From a virus: 64,000 nucleotides of DNA. Under the pieces are notes generated by a model. The model had not been told where the DNA came from, did not search any database, and worked only from the letters and a program-made list of their open reading frames with translations. The translations under genes and the position numbers were made by a program. The stretch covers positions 1 to 64,000 of IMG/VR virus record IMGVR_UViG_3300025832_000005; one strand, given 5' to 3'. Numbering within the stretch: the first letter of the stretch is position 1; each line of letters begins with the position of its first letter. Positions 48,397 through 55,972 of the stretch are shown piece by piece.

Positions 48397-49215
48397 TTAA
48401 TGCTCACCTTCTAGATGAGATTCGCTTTCTTCCCATTGCCATAAGCCCAATTCAACACCTTGACATATAATTTCTATCACTACTGCTTCAATAGCTTCCC
48501 TTACAGCATAGTTTACTGGCTCGTTTACGCTGTAACCACTTTCAACTTCCAATGCTTTAGTGCCAAGGTCTAAAAACTTAAATACATCTCCAGCTGTGCG
48601 ATAACTAGCAATAGATTTTTCTGCGGCTACACTCACCAATACACGGCCGCTGCTTACGCTAACTAATCGCATACTAACTGTTACTGTATCAATACGATAC
48701 TCTGCGGCTGATCCAAGACCAAAGTATCTAGCACCTGCTCCGCCTGTGGTAATATTTGAATCGTAGCCTACAATGCCACCCTCAACTAATATACCAGCAA
48801 ACTTCATTGGCGGAAGTGGGGTAGCGTCTTCTGCTTCATAATTTTGCCTTGTGTTACGTATTAACTGACGTTCTTTAATAACGTTATCCATGCCTACACG
48901 TTCCACAACCTCAAACCAAGTGCCTTCGCCTGCTTGTAGCAACGCATCTATTACCCAAACTTCAGCACCCTGTGTTACTGCGCTAGATAAGTTAGCAATA
49001 TTGTCTGCTGGCTTACGTTGTCCAGTTTTATCTGTAAAGCTATATACTCCAACAGTCATAACAGGACCATTTAATGGCTTTAACTGATTCAGTTCTGTTA
49101 CTAGTGGGTTTTCCTGTAAGTTTGCTGGACGTTGTAATGGTTTAGGTAATTTTGGATTGTAATTACTACACCCAGCCAGAAATACAGTAAGTATTATTGT
49201 TGTTATTAGCTTCAA
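48397..49215 (-). CDS. csgG: CsgG-like curli secretion channel
   Basis: A 272-residue lipoprotein of the CsgG family, which forms a nonameric outer-membrane pore for curlins. Lipobox LAGC (Cys16); then TVGVYSFTDKTGQRKPAD, WFEVVERVGMDNVIKERQLIRN, LVEGGIVGYDSNITTGGAGARYFG and YRIDTVTVSMRLVSVSSGRVLVSV, all close to CsgG blocks, with the transmembrane-hairpin region present. Length is near the E. coli 277. Overlaps csgF by 4 bases. Confidence 0.94.
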   Translation of the reverse strand: MKLITTIILTVFLAGCSNYNPKLPKPLQRPANLQENPLVTELNQLKPLNGPVMTVGVYSFTDKTGQRKPADNIANLSSAVTQGAEVWVIDALLQAGEGTWFEVVERVGMDNVIKERQLIRNTRQNYEAEDATPLPPMKFAGILVEGGIVGYDSNITTGGAGARYFGLGSAAEYRIDTVTVSMRLVSVSSGRVLVSVAAEKSIASYRTAGDVFKFLDLGTKALEVESGYSVNEPVNYAVREAIEAVVIEIICQGVELGLWQWEESESHLEGEH

Positions 49216-49697
49216 AAGTTAAACTCCCCAGATCCTGGAATAGTTATTTCTGTATAACCATCGGCGCCGTCAATAATTAGTGTAATACTGCCAGATGCCT
49301 CATCCTTGGTCCAAGAAATAGTAGCACCTTCAACTTCAGTCGTTCCACTATTAGCACAATCCGGTTGTCCTTCTTCACCACAAGCAGCAAACATATTGTC
49401 CACCATTTGTTTACTCAGTGTAGCATAGATTCTTGATTCTAAGTTTTTAATAAATTTATTGAGAGTAGTGTTTTCAAGTTCACGCTCAATACGATCAGCT
49501 TCACGTTGAGCTTCATCATCAATATCTTTTTGTCTATTGAATCCCAATTGCTCAATACTAAGTACGTGGGCACTATACCCAATGCCACTAAAACTAGGGT
49601 TTTTAAAACTGTGTGTTAAGTCGGCAGCCGCCGTACTTGGTACTAACATACTTAACCAAGTAAGGGATAACATGCCAATTACGTGTTGTATTTTCAT
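49212..49697 (-). CDS. csgF: CsgF-like curli assembly factor
   Basis: Start ATG 49697 chosen. A 161-residue exported protein: signal peptide 1-24, then the CsgF mark ADLTHSFKNPSFSGIGYSAHVLSIEQ (E. coli CsgF: GTMTFQFRNPNFGG), a charged helical middle (EAQREADRIERELENTTLNK) and a C-terminal part with two Cys. CsgF caps the CsgG pore and helps anchor fibres. Overlaps csgG by 4 bases. CsgE is not seen in the window. Confidence 0.88.
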   Translation of the reverse strand: MKIQHVIGMLSLTWLSMLVPSTAAADLTHSFKNPSFSGIGYSAHVLSIEQLGFNRQKDIDDEAQREADRIERELENTTLNKFIKNLESRIYATLSKQMVDNMFAACGEEGQPDCANSGTTEVEGATISWTKDEASGSITLIIDGADGYTEITIPGSGEFNF

Positions 49698-49719
49698 GTA
49701 ATGTTGTCTCCAACTATAT

Positions 49720-50064
49720 TTAGTATAATAGCTCGATACCAACAACTGCTCCTGGTTTAATTTTGCCTTGTATTTTTTCAACAGCATTTCCGACAAACAA
49801 TCTTACATTATTATGTACATCGTATGTGCCACGTACTTGGGGAACTATTAAACTAAGATATCCAGTTGTGGCTGTCAATTCAAATCCAAAGTTATCGTGT
49901 TCAAATCGTCTACCTGCATATAATGATATATTGTCTATACTATTTACAAATGCTCCAGCAATTACATTATCATTTTCATAACGTACATGTGGGTGTATTT
50001 CATTATACTCACCAGCAAGACCTAAATGAGCAGTCATTGCTAATCCAAATATTATATTTTCCAT
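49720..50064 (-). CDS. Small beta-barrel-like protein flanking curli locus, paralogue B
   Basis: A 114-residue paralogue of the protein at 45174-45518: IIFGLAMTAHLGLAGEYNEIHPHVRYE, AFVNSIDNISLYAGRRFEHDNFGFE, GAVVGIELLY. Beta-rich, envelope location inferred. It begins the curli operon from a late-like promoter at 50094-50100. Confidence 0.65.
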   Translation of the reverse strand: MENIIFGLAMTAHLGLAGEYNEIHPHVRYENDNVIAGAFVNSIDNISLYAGRRFEHDNFGFELTATTGYLSLIVPQVRGTYDVHNNVRLFVGNAVEKIQGKIKPGAVVGIELLY

Positions 50065-50093
50065 TAATTGTGTGTCCTTTTCTCACTCACCAA

Positions 50094-50100
50094 TATTTAT
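50094..50100 (-). promoter_or_regulatory. Late-promoter-like box in a palindrome
   Basis: Minus-strand CCAATAAATATTGG, a 14-base palindrome holding ATAAATA, 30 bases before ATG 50064. It is the likely start of curli transcription. Confidence 0.55.
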
Positions 50101-50111
50101 TGGTCGCAAGA

Positions 50112-50143
50112 AAAATGCTCTAGTGTTTCCACTAGAGCATTTT
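50112..50143 (-). terminator. Strong intrinsic terminator
   Basis: AAAATGCTCTAGTG and CACTAGAGCATTTT form a 14-bp stem with a 4-base loop, after the gene at 50196 and right before the curli promoter. Confidence 0.88.
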
Positions 50144-50195
50144 AATAATAAATTTTGTGTTTTACTTCTTATCTATCAATTCTTGTCATTAGGTA

Positions 50196-50387
50196 TTACA
50201 TTTTGAACTTATTAATTTTAGGACCTGCTACTACTTGGTCATTTTCATCAACAGCAAGAACACCCATTTTAAATAATGCTTCTACAGCGTTTTGCAAACC
50301 AGTTTGATTGCCCTTCCAGTAACCCATTCCGAAGAGTACAATTCCGATACCCACTGCAAATAGTCCTTGTGTTGTTTCCATGTCCAT
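50196..50387 (-). CDS. Small membrane protein, 63 aa
   Basis: A 63-residue protein with one N-terminal hydrophobic helix (GLFAVGIGIVLFGMGYWKG, about 8-26) and a soluble tail (ALFKMGVLAVDENDQVVAGP). AGGAC lies upstream of ATG 50387. Function unknown. Driven by the promoter at 50419-50447. Confidence 0.6.
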   Translation of the reverse strand: MDMETTQGLFAVGIGIVLFGMGYWKGNQTGLQNAVEALFKMGVLAVDENDQVVAGPKINKFKM

Positions 50388-50418
50388 AACATTAGTCCTT
50401 TTAATTGGTTACACTTAT

Positions 50419-50447
50419 AATATAGTACTTATCACGTTAATTGTCAA
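50419..50447 (-). promoter_or_regulatory. Sigma70-type early promoter
   Basis: TTGACA (50447-50442), spacer ATTAACGTGATAAGTAC, TATATT (50424-50419). The stop TGA of the upstream 53-aa gene (50444-50446) lies inside the -35 box. Confidence 0.83.
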
Positions 50448-50605
50448 GTATATCTACGTTGATTACGTTTATAAACTTTATATGCTTGTGTAACTGTCAT
50501 GTTTTCATCCATGCCTTGATCCATTGCTTCAATTAACCAATCAAATGTTTTACCATAAAACTGAACTCTGCGATTTAAAACAGTCATTGCGCCTTTGAGT
50601 TGCAT
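50444..50605 (-). CDS. Hypothetical protein, 53 aa
   Basis: A 53-residue protein read from the sequence (MQLKGAMTVLNRRVQFYGKT...VYKRNQRRYT); GGAG precedes ATG 50605. Basic and helical. Its stop is embedded in the next promoter. Function unknown. Confidence 0.65.
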   Translation of the reverse strand: MQLKGAMTVLNRRVQFYGKTFDWLIEAMDQGMDENMTVTQAYKVYKRNQRRYT

Positions 50606-50638
50606 TATGCTTCTCCGTTTTGTTTAACTTATACACTT

Positions 50639-50667
50639 AATATAGCACCAAAACGTCTTGGAGTCAA
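50639..50667 (-). promoter_or_regulatory. Sigma70-type early promoter
   Basis: TTGACT (50667-50662), spacer CCAAGACGTTTTGGTGC, TATATT (50644-50639). Spacer and -10 equal those at 20814-20842. Confidence 0.83.
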
Positions 50668-50671
50668 GCAA

Positions 50672-50698
50672 AAAGCGAAGGAAAAAATCCTTCGCTTT
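50672..50698 (-). terminator. Intrinsic terminator
   Basis: AAAGCGAAGGA and TCCTTCGCTTT pair across five bases, then TTT on the minus strand, right after the porin gene and before the next promoter. Confidence 0.83.
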
Positions 50699-50725
50699 CA
50701 ATAGGTTGTAATTTTTTTTTAGTTT

Positions 50726-51523
50726 TTAGAAACTAAATGATGCTGATACACTTGGTTTGAACTCTTCACTGTTCATGTTATATGATACTCCAGCACCAAG
50801 CTCAAGTCCGCTTGCGATAGTCATATCATATCCACCACCGATGTTTTGTAGTGCGTCTACGTTGTCACCGTTAATGTATGCTGTTAGTCCGCCAGTTGCT
50901 ACTACACCTTCGTATCCCCATGCTTCTGAGTCTAGTCCGTATGTAAATGCGCCACTTGCCGTTGCAACACCCAAGTCAATACCGCCTAGGCTTGCACCAA
51001 GGATAGTTGTTTCACTGTCTAGGTTATAGTCAACTGCGCCTGTTAGTGATAGGTCATCTGCTACGCCCATTGTGTATGTTGCTTGTACGTTTGACAAGTC
51101 TGTTACATCTGCTGTTGCATCTGTCATACCTAGTGCTACTGTTGCATCACCAACTGATACTTTTAAACTATCGCCCATTGCTGGATCTGCGATAGTTTGT
51201 TCGCCTTCAGCACCAATCCAGTTGTTGCCTTGGTCGCCGTATGATACAGTTGCTAAACCTAAGTTAGCACCAATATGCCATTCGTCTAATGCTAGTTTGT
51301 CATCTGCTCCAGTAGCAAAATCTAGACCACCAAATGCGATGCCAGTTACACCAACATCTAAACCAAATGTTGTTGTTGCGCCGTATTTGTCAGCCGCTGT
51401 TTCTGCGATTGTAGTTTTGATTTCACCAGTTAAAGTAACTGGATTAGCTACTGCAACTTCTTCAGCCATTGCGTAGCCTGCTGTACTAAATACAGCTACA
51501 ATTGATAAGATTGTATTTTTCAT
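50726..51523 (-). CDS. Porin-like outer membrane protein
   Basis: A 265-residue exported beta-barrel protein: signal peptide 1-20 (LSIVAVFSTAGYAMA), then alternating short strands rich in Gly, Thr, Ala and Asp (LTGEIKTTIAETAADKYGA, TFGLDVGVTGIAFGG, LELGAGVSYNMNSEEF) ending in SVSASFSF, the aromatic-terminated last strand recognised by BamA. Composition resembles alphaproteobacterial porins. Own promoter and hairpin leader upstream, terminator downstream: a single-gene unit. Roles could be nutrient uptake or receptor masking. Confidence 0.82.
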   Translation of the reverse strand: MKNTILSIVAVFSTAGYAMAEEVAVANPVTLTGEIKTTIAETAADKYGATTTFGLDVGVTGIAFGGLDFATGADDKLALDEWHIGANLGLATVSYGDQGNNWIGAEGEQTIADPAMGDSLKVSVGDATVALGMTDATADVTDLSNVQATYTMGVADDLSLTGAVDYNLDSETTILGASLGGIDLGVATASGAFTYGLDSEAWGYEGVVATGGLTAYINGDNVDALQNIGGGYDMTIASGLELGAGVSYNMNSEEFKPSVSASFSF

Positions 51524-51547
51524 AATTATAATTCTCTTTCGTAACTT

Positions 51548-51568
51548 AGGGCACCTTAGTGGTGCCCT
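51548..51568. promoter_or_regulatory. Stem-loop in porin 5' leader
   Basis: AGGGCACC and GGTGCCCT form an 8-bp hairpin about 25 bases before the porin start. The T-run lies on the plus-strand side, so for porin mRNA it is a leader hairpin (stability or control) rather than a terminator; it could terminate antisense transcripts. Confidence 0.55.
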
Positions 51569-51608
51569 TTTTTTATTGTAAATTTTTGTGTGTGTATTTA
51601 CTTATCTT

Positions 51609-51636
51609 AATATAACACAGGATACTATATTGTCAA
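51609..51636 (-). promoter_or_regulatory. Sigma70-type promoter for porin
   Basis: TTGACA (51636-51631), 16-base spacer, TATATT (51614-51609), giving a leader of about 80 bases. Confidence 0.8.
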
Positions 51637-51684
51637 CGATATTAAGCAAAATAGTGTCGTACTTGTTACATTTATGTAACACTG

Positions 51685-51975
51685 TTATCCGCCACCATTT
51701 GCTCGACCATTATAAGCACCAAATACATTTGGCTTACGCTTGGCTGTTTCAAACGTTGCTACTGTAATTGCGATTGCAGCGAGTAGTAATACGTGTAGAA
51801 GCATACTAATAACGCCAGCCCACATGCTACCTACGATGATGGCAAATACGATACACCACATCCATGCTAATACTTGCATAATCATATGGCGTGTACTAAA
51901 GTCCGGAATATTACTTAGTGGATTACTTTCGTGATCCATTACTACATTCCAGCAATTAAATACCCATTCTCTCAT
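51685..51975 (-). CDS. Conserved phage membrane protein, 96 aa
   Basis: A 96-residue protein: MREWVFNCWNVVMDHESNPLSNIPD then two membrane helices (MIMQVLAWMWCIVFAIIVGSMW, GVISMLLHVLLLAAIAITVATF) and a polar end. The motif MDHESNPLSNIPDxSTRH recurs in marine T4-like phages as I remember. Holin-like topology, but no proof. It is followed by a GTTACATAAATGTAAC palindrome near its end. Confidence 0.7.
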   Translation of the reverse strand: MREWVFNCWNVVMDHESNPLSNIPDFSTRHMIMQVLAWMWCIVFAIIVGSMWAGVISMLLHVLLLAAIAITVATFETAKRKPNVFGAYNGRANGGG

Positions 51976-52016
51976 TTTGTTGACCTTTCTGTGTCAGTAT
52001 ATAATATATATATATA

Positions 52017-52075
52017 GCACGCCAAGGCACATAAATTAATAGCGATGGCGTGCGTTAAAGTGTAGCAGCTGCTAC
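52017..52075 (-). terminator. Hairpin region between operons
   Basis: Two inverted repeats: GCACGCCA/TGGCGTGC (52017-52024 with 52046-52053) and the perfect palindrome GTAGCAGCTGCTAC (52062-52075). On the minus strand they follow the gene at 52085 and are followed by an AT-alternating stretch TATATATATA. Probably terminators. Confidence 0.55.
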
Positions 52076-52084
52076 TCTAAGTTA

Positions 52085-52441
52085 TTATCGTTTACCGTTT
52101 ACAAAGTTGTAAAACTTGTCTGCTGCTTCCAGTACAGCATCAGCACCTGGTACTTCTGGCATTGTAACAGTTGTCACAACTTCGCCAGTATCCTTATCAC
52201 GTTTTACTGTTTGTTCAAACGCTCCCCATTTGGCATGGTAGTCTTGCCATACATTGTTTTGTGCCATCTCCAGTACTTTGGTACGGATCTCATAGCCATT
52301 TTTGTTTGACTTGATTGTTGGCATAGTTGGGGGTGTCATTTTACTGAATGCTTCAGTAAATTTTGCTGGATCTAGTCCAGTGTTTTTATAGATCTCGCTG
52401 AATTTTTCAGCCATGTCTGTCATTTGTTTTGTATCGAACAT
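52085..52441 (-). CDS. Phasin-like helical protein, 118 aa
   Basis: A 118-residue protein with an N-terminal helix (FDTKQMTDMAEKFSEIYKNTG), a Pro-rich turn (MTPPTMPTIKS) and KNGYEIRTKVLEMAQNNVWQDYH followed by a charged beta/helix end. It recalls small conserved genes of T4-like marine phages and weakly resembles phasins. Function unknown. Driven by a full-consensus promoter. Confidence 0.6.
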   Translation of the reverse strand: MFDTKQMTDMAEKFSEIYKNTGLDPAKFTEAFSKMTPPTMPTIKSNKNGYEIRTKVLEMAQNNVWQDYHAKWGAFEQTVKRDKDTGEVVTTVTMPEVPGADAVLEAADKFYNFVNGKR

Positions 52442-52476
52442 AATGTTCTCCTTTTCTGTGTGTGTGTGTATGCTAT

Positions 52477-52505
52477 ATTATAGCGTGGTATTTAGTATGT
52501 GTCAA
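52477..52505 (-). promoter_or_regulatory. Perfect consensus sigma70 promoter
   Basis: TTGACA (52505-52500), 17-base spacer CATACTAAATACCACGC, TATAAT (52482-52477): both hexamers fit exactly. The spacer holds a CTAAATAC late-like string, and the stop TGA of the upstream gene (52502-52504) lies within the -35. Confidence 0.9.
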
Positions 52506-53113
52506 GTACTTTGTGGCATAGTAAACAATGCTCTTACGTCATGTGACTCATTGCCTTCAATAGGCTTACGAGCAAATGCGCACCACTTGTATGCAAACAT
52601 TGTTTGATTGTCTGTACAGAATTCTCTAAAACTTGTACCTGTAGTATATACATCATCCACAACCATCCAAGGATGATCGCCTGGTGTTACATATTTTTCC
52701 ATAGCGTGTGCTAATGCCATTCCGCCACGTGGAATACCAACTACCTTACTAAAAGGTTCTGTTTGATAATCCATAATCATACGTGCTAATCCGTCCCACC
52801 ACTCTGGGCGTATAGCATCGCACTCAATCTTCCATGCTAGTTTATTTCCTGCGTGACTTGTAAAGTCACCTACTTCAAATAAGTCTGCGCCTGTTCTAAA
52901 TACCATTAGTTGCTTCTCCAATTCCATAATATATTCTGCAGCTTTCCAAGCATAGTGATCTGTACATTTTGTTTTCCATTCTTCACCTGCTTGGTTTTTT
53001 AATTTTACTACCCATTCAGTTTGTTCTACTCTTGCTTTAATTTCTGGATAGTCTTTATCAACAACATCATGTTCGTTTTCTTCTATCTCAAATCCATGTG
53101 TATTGTGTTGCAT
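52502..53113 (-). CDS. Phosphoribosyltransferase-fold protein
   Basis: A 203-residue protein. Residues about 105-165 are type I PRTase: FSKVVGIPRGGMALAHAM then WMVVDDVYTTGTSF (PRPP loop with both Asp). The N-terminal half has charged helices and SHAGNKLAWKIECDAI and is unlike standard PRTases, though EWWDGLARMIMDY near the joint is the orotate-type layout. Substrate unknown; pyrimidine or base salvage is possible. It overlaps apt by one base. Confidence 0.75.
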   Translation of the reverse strand: MQHNTHGFEIEENEHDVVDKDYPEIKARVEQTEWVVKLKNQAGEEWKTKCTDHYAWKAAEYIMELEKQLMVFRTGADLFEVGDFTSHAGNKLAWKIECDAIRPEWWDGLARMIMDYQTEPFSKVVGIPRGGMALAHAMEKYVTPGDHPWMVVDDVYTTGTSFREFCTDNQTMFAYKWCAFARKPIEGNESHDVRALFTMPQST

Positions 53114-53628
53114 TAGTATTCAACACCTGTGTAAAATGGTATACCACGAGCTTTTACTAAGTCGCTTCCACCTAATTTAGGTAGGTCAATAACAGTTGCT
53201 ACTGCCACAGTAAAAGCATTTAATTCTTGTACTAAATCCAATACTGCGCACATTGTGCCACCAGTTGCCATTAAGTCATCAATAATAAGGCAACGGTCTC
53301 CTGCTTCAATACTATCTGCTTGTATTTGTAATTTATTTGTTCCGTATTCTAAATCGTATTCTTTTTCAGCTATCTTACCAGGAAGTTTACCAGGTTTCCG
53401 TGCTAGTACTAGTGGGCCTCTTGTACGATGAGCAAACACACTAGCAAATATAAATCCACGAGCATCAATACCAATAATTTTATCTACAGGACAATATTTT
53501 AGTAAGTTACTGTATATAAAGTTATTTGCTTCTGCGTAACCATCTTGTGATGCGCATAAACTTGCTACATCCTTATAATCAATTCCATCAATTGGAAAGT
53601 TTTGGTAACTTGTTATGTATTGTTTCAT
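53113..53628 (-). CDS. apt: Adenine phosphoribosyltransferase
   Basis: A 171-residue Apt. Motifs: FPIDGIDYKDVASL, IIGIDARGFIFASVFAHRTRGPLVLARK (adenine loop RGF) and CLIIDDLMATGGTM (PRPP loop). It converts adenine plus PRPP to AMP. With prs, the MTA/SAH nucleosidase and GMP reductase in the same window it builds a purine salvage set. Overlaps the neighbouring PRTase by one base. Confidence 0.93.
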   Translation of the reverse strand: MKQYITSYQNFPIDGIDYKDVASLCASQDGYAEANNFIYSNLLKYCPVDKIIGIDARGFIFASVFAHRTRGPLVLARKPGKLPGKIAEKEYDLEYGTNKLQIQADSIEAGDRCLIIDDLMATGGTMCAVLDLVQELNAFTVAVATVIDLPKLGGSDLVKARGIPFYTGVEY

Positions 53629-53629
53629 T

Positions 53630-54490
53630 TTAATAACTCTGTGCTAGACGCCACATCAAATATTCTTTTGACTCAATGGGCTCATATTTTGATTGTTCGT
53701 CACGTAAGTTTTGTACTATTGTGCCGGGTGTTGGGTCTACAAAGTGTGGCATCGAATATCTTTGTTGATGTATATGACTGTTAACTACACGATGTTTAGT
53801 ACTTTTAAAATAATCGTTAGTCCAACGCTGTAGTAAGTCACCAATGTTAACAACTACTCCATCATCCGCATACGGGACCGGGTGCCACTCTTCTTTGAGA
53901 TCTTGGACTTGAAGCCCAGGAACATCATTAATCTGCCATAGTAATGTAATAGTGCCGTAGTCACTGTGTTCTCCTATACGCATTTGTTTATCTTGTACTG
54001 GTCCAGTATATGCTGGATAGTGAATAACTCTTGTTGTGTTAAATGGTTGTAAATGTGAATCTACTAGTGTAGTTCCACTATCTAAAATAGTATCAAACTT
54101 AGATAATATTTTCATAGTAAGTTTATCTGCAATGTCAATACTTTGTAAGGCTGTTGCTTTAAACTCTGGTAATTCTGTAGGCCAAAGGTCTTCTGGCATA
54201 CGTGTATTGTTGTAGTTAAAACTTTCTTTGATATCTTTTGGTGCTGTAGGATCAACGTTTTCGTCGCCTACCATGCTATAACCCAAGTTAGTATCTGCGT
54301 TATAAGGATAACTTTGTTTTTTATCCATTGGCAGTTCAAAGAATGCTTTCATTTGTTCTTGCCAAGACTTGATGTCTTGTTGATGTGTTTCAGTTAACGC
54401 ATTTGTAAACACTGCGAAGCCTACTGTTGTGTAGGCTTCGTCAATGCGATCTAAAGCGTCTGATGCTTGTAAATCAATTACTGGAATCAT
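53630..54490 (-). CDS. Isopenicillin-N-synthase-like 2OG-Fe(II) dioxygenase
   Basis: A 286-residue enzyme of the IPNS/2OG-oxygenase family. N-terminal DIOX_N-type helix; Fe(II) ligands in GEHSDYGTITLLWQ (HxD) and later KSTKHRVVNS (His); 2-oxoglutarate site near RYSMPHFVDPTPG (RxS). Such enzymes hydroxylate or desaturate small molecules. In phages 2OG enzymes may modify bases or metabolites. Between Apt and the BMP protein, a purine-related substrate is an attractive guess, not shown. Confidence 0.85.
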   Translation of the reverse strand: MIPVIDLQASDALDRIDEAYTTVGFAVFTNALTETHQQDIKSWQEQMKAFFELPMDKKQSYPYNADTNLGYSMVGDENVDPTAPKDIKESFNYNNTRMPEDLWPTELPEFKATALQSIDIADKLTMKILSKFDTILDSGTTLVDSHLQPFNTTRVIHYPAYTGPVQDKQMRIGEHSDYGTITLLWQINDVPGLQVQDLKEEWHPVPYADDGVVVNIGDLLQRWTNDYFKSTKHRVVNSHIHQQRYSMPHFVDPTPGTIVQNLRDEQSKYEPIESKEYLMWRLAQSY

Positions 54491-55569
54491 TAACCAGGTA
54501 CCTTTGATGTAATGCCTTCGACATAGAACATCATAGTGTCTAGTTGCTGTCTAGTTGCTACTTCGCCTTCTTTCAGGAACACTGTTCCGTCTTGCTTGTT
54601 AATTGGACCTGTAAATCCAAATAACTCACCTGCGCTAATAGCATCTTTTACACGCTGTGCTTCTGCTTGTACGTCAGCTGGCATGTTAGCAAACGGTGCC
54701 ATTTGTACAGCGTCTTCGTTCATGTGTCCAAAGTAATCGCCTGTTTCCCATGTACCGTCTAGTACTTGTCCTACTTTCTTAATATAGTAAGGACCCCAAT
54801 TGTCAATAGTTGCTGTCAATTGTGCGTTAGGAGCAAACTTCATTTGATCACTTGCTTGTCCAAATCCAAGTACGCCTGCTTGTTCTGCTGATTGTAGTGG
54901 AGCAGGTGAGTCAGTATGCTGTGCTACAATGTCACAACCTTGGTCAATCAATGCTGTTGCCGCATCTTTTTCTTTACCTGGATCATACCATGTGTAAACC
55001 CACGCAATTGATAGTTCTACATCTGGATTGTACTTACGTGCACCCAAGAAGAACGTGTTAATCTCACGCATAACTTCTGGAATTGGGAATGAAGCAATAT
55101 AACAAATTTTGTTTGTTTTTGTCATCATACCTGCTACAACACCTTGTACGTGTCTTGCTTGGTATAGTTTCAAACCATAGTTAGCAACGTTGTCAGATGA
55201 TTTATAACCTGTAGCATGTTCAAACTTTACGTTTGGAAACTTCTTTGCTACGTTCATTATTGGATCCATATATCCAAATGATGTCGCAAAAATAATGTCT
55301 GCGCCCTGTAGTGCCATTTGTGTCATTACACGTTCAGCGTCAGCACCTTCTGCTACACTTTCAACAAATCGTGTTGTTACTCTGTCGCCGTATGCTTCTT
55401 CTACTTGCTGACGACCAATATCGTGACGGTATGTCCATCCGTGGTCACCAGTTGGTCCGACGTAAATAAATCCGACCGTGATGTTATCCTTAGGTGCATC
55501 TGCTTGTGCTGACACAGCTAAAGACCCCAACATTAATAATGTTGCGGAAAATAGTTTTAATAATTTCAT
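54490..55569 (-). CDS. BMP/PnrA-family periplasmic binding protein
   Basis: A 359-residue solute-binding protein: Sec signal 1-23 (LSATLL..SLAVSAQA) and no lipobox Cys. The BMP family mark VGFIYVGPTGDHGWTYRHD comes first, then ERVMTQMALQGADIIFATSFGYMD, a central AAT-type domain and DQGCDIVAQHTD, as in PnrA/BmpA/TmpC receptors that bind purine nucleosides for ABC import. No permease is encoded nearby, so it would feed a host transporter. It fits the purine salvage theme. Read-through from the tmRNA promoter is possible. Confidence 0.88.
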   Translation of the reverse strand: MKLLKLFSATLLMLGSLAVSAQADAPKDNITVGFIYVGPTGDHGWTYRHDIGRQQVEEAYGDRVTTRFVESVAEGADAERVMTQMALQGADIIFATSFGYMDPIMNVAKKFPNVKFEHATGYKSSDNVANYGLKLYQARHVQGVVAGMMTKTNKICYIASFPIPEVMREINTFFLGARKYNPDVELSIAWVYTWYDPGKEKDAATALIDQGCDIVAQHTDSPAPLQSAEQAGVLGFGQASDQMKFAPNAQLTATIDNWGPYYIKKVGQVLDGTWETGDYFGHMNEDAVQMAPFANMPADVQAEAQRVKDAISAGELFGFTGPINKQDGTVFLKEGEVATRQQLDTMMFYVEGITSKVPG

Positions 55570-55584
55570 TAATTAGGTTTCCTT

Positions 55585-55966
55585 TTGTGTTGGCTGTACT
55601 TTAACCTATGTTTCAGCCGTCATAGTGTAACGCTTCTGTTGCTAGGTGCGTTACAAACCCCCACTTACCTAATTAGGCAGCTAAAGCCATTTCTGGCGCT
55701 CTATTTGCGTTTGCATTTAGAAAGTTTATTCGCGGTAACGGCGCTTATATCCCGGTAACTCCACTCATCTATCCTACCTGTCGATCCTATTTCGACCCCA
55801 TCAAAAACACACTAGCACTCTTATTCTTTACCCTATTTCTAGGTCCTCTATATCGAGTTATCATCTCGGGAAAGAGAGGTTATATTTCAAACCTAATGTG
55901 TTTATGGTGGAGTCGCCGGGTACCGCCCCCGGGTCCAGTATAGTCGTCAAATCACTTCAACGTTAC
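55585..55966 (-). ncRNA. ssrA: tmRNA, circularly permuted two-piece type
   Basis: On the minus strand the acceptor piece comes first, ending CGACTCCACCA (CCA at 55907-55905) after a T-arm GGACCCGGGGGCGGTACCCGG. After a 105-base loop the coding piece starts at 55799 with GGGGTCG, which pairs with CGACTCC as a 7-bp acceptor stem. The tag frame starts at GCA 55714 and reads ANANRAPEMALAA, stop 55675-55673. A GTAACGC/GCGTTAC stem and an H-type pseudoknot (CTATG/CATAG with GGCTG/CAGCC) follow near 55592-55654. This permuted order is the alphaproteobacterial form. tmRNA rescues stalled ribosomes and tags products for Clp proteolysis; clpA, clpS and clpP are all in this window. Confidence 0.93.
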
Positions 55967-55972
55967 AGTCTA

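Noticed and set aside
51548-51575. Plus-strand terminator near porin
   Set aside because: T-run is on the plus strand but no plus-strand gene ends nearby, so it was kept as a leader hairpin instead.
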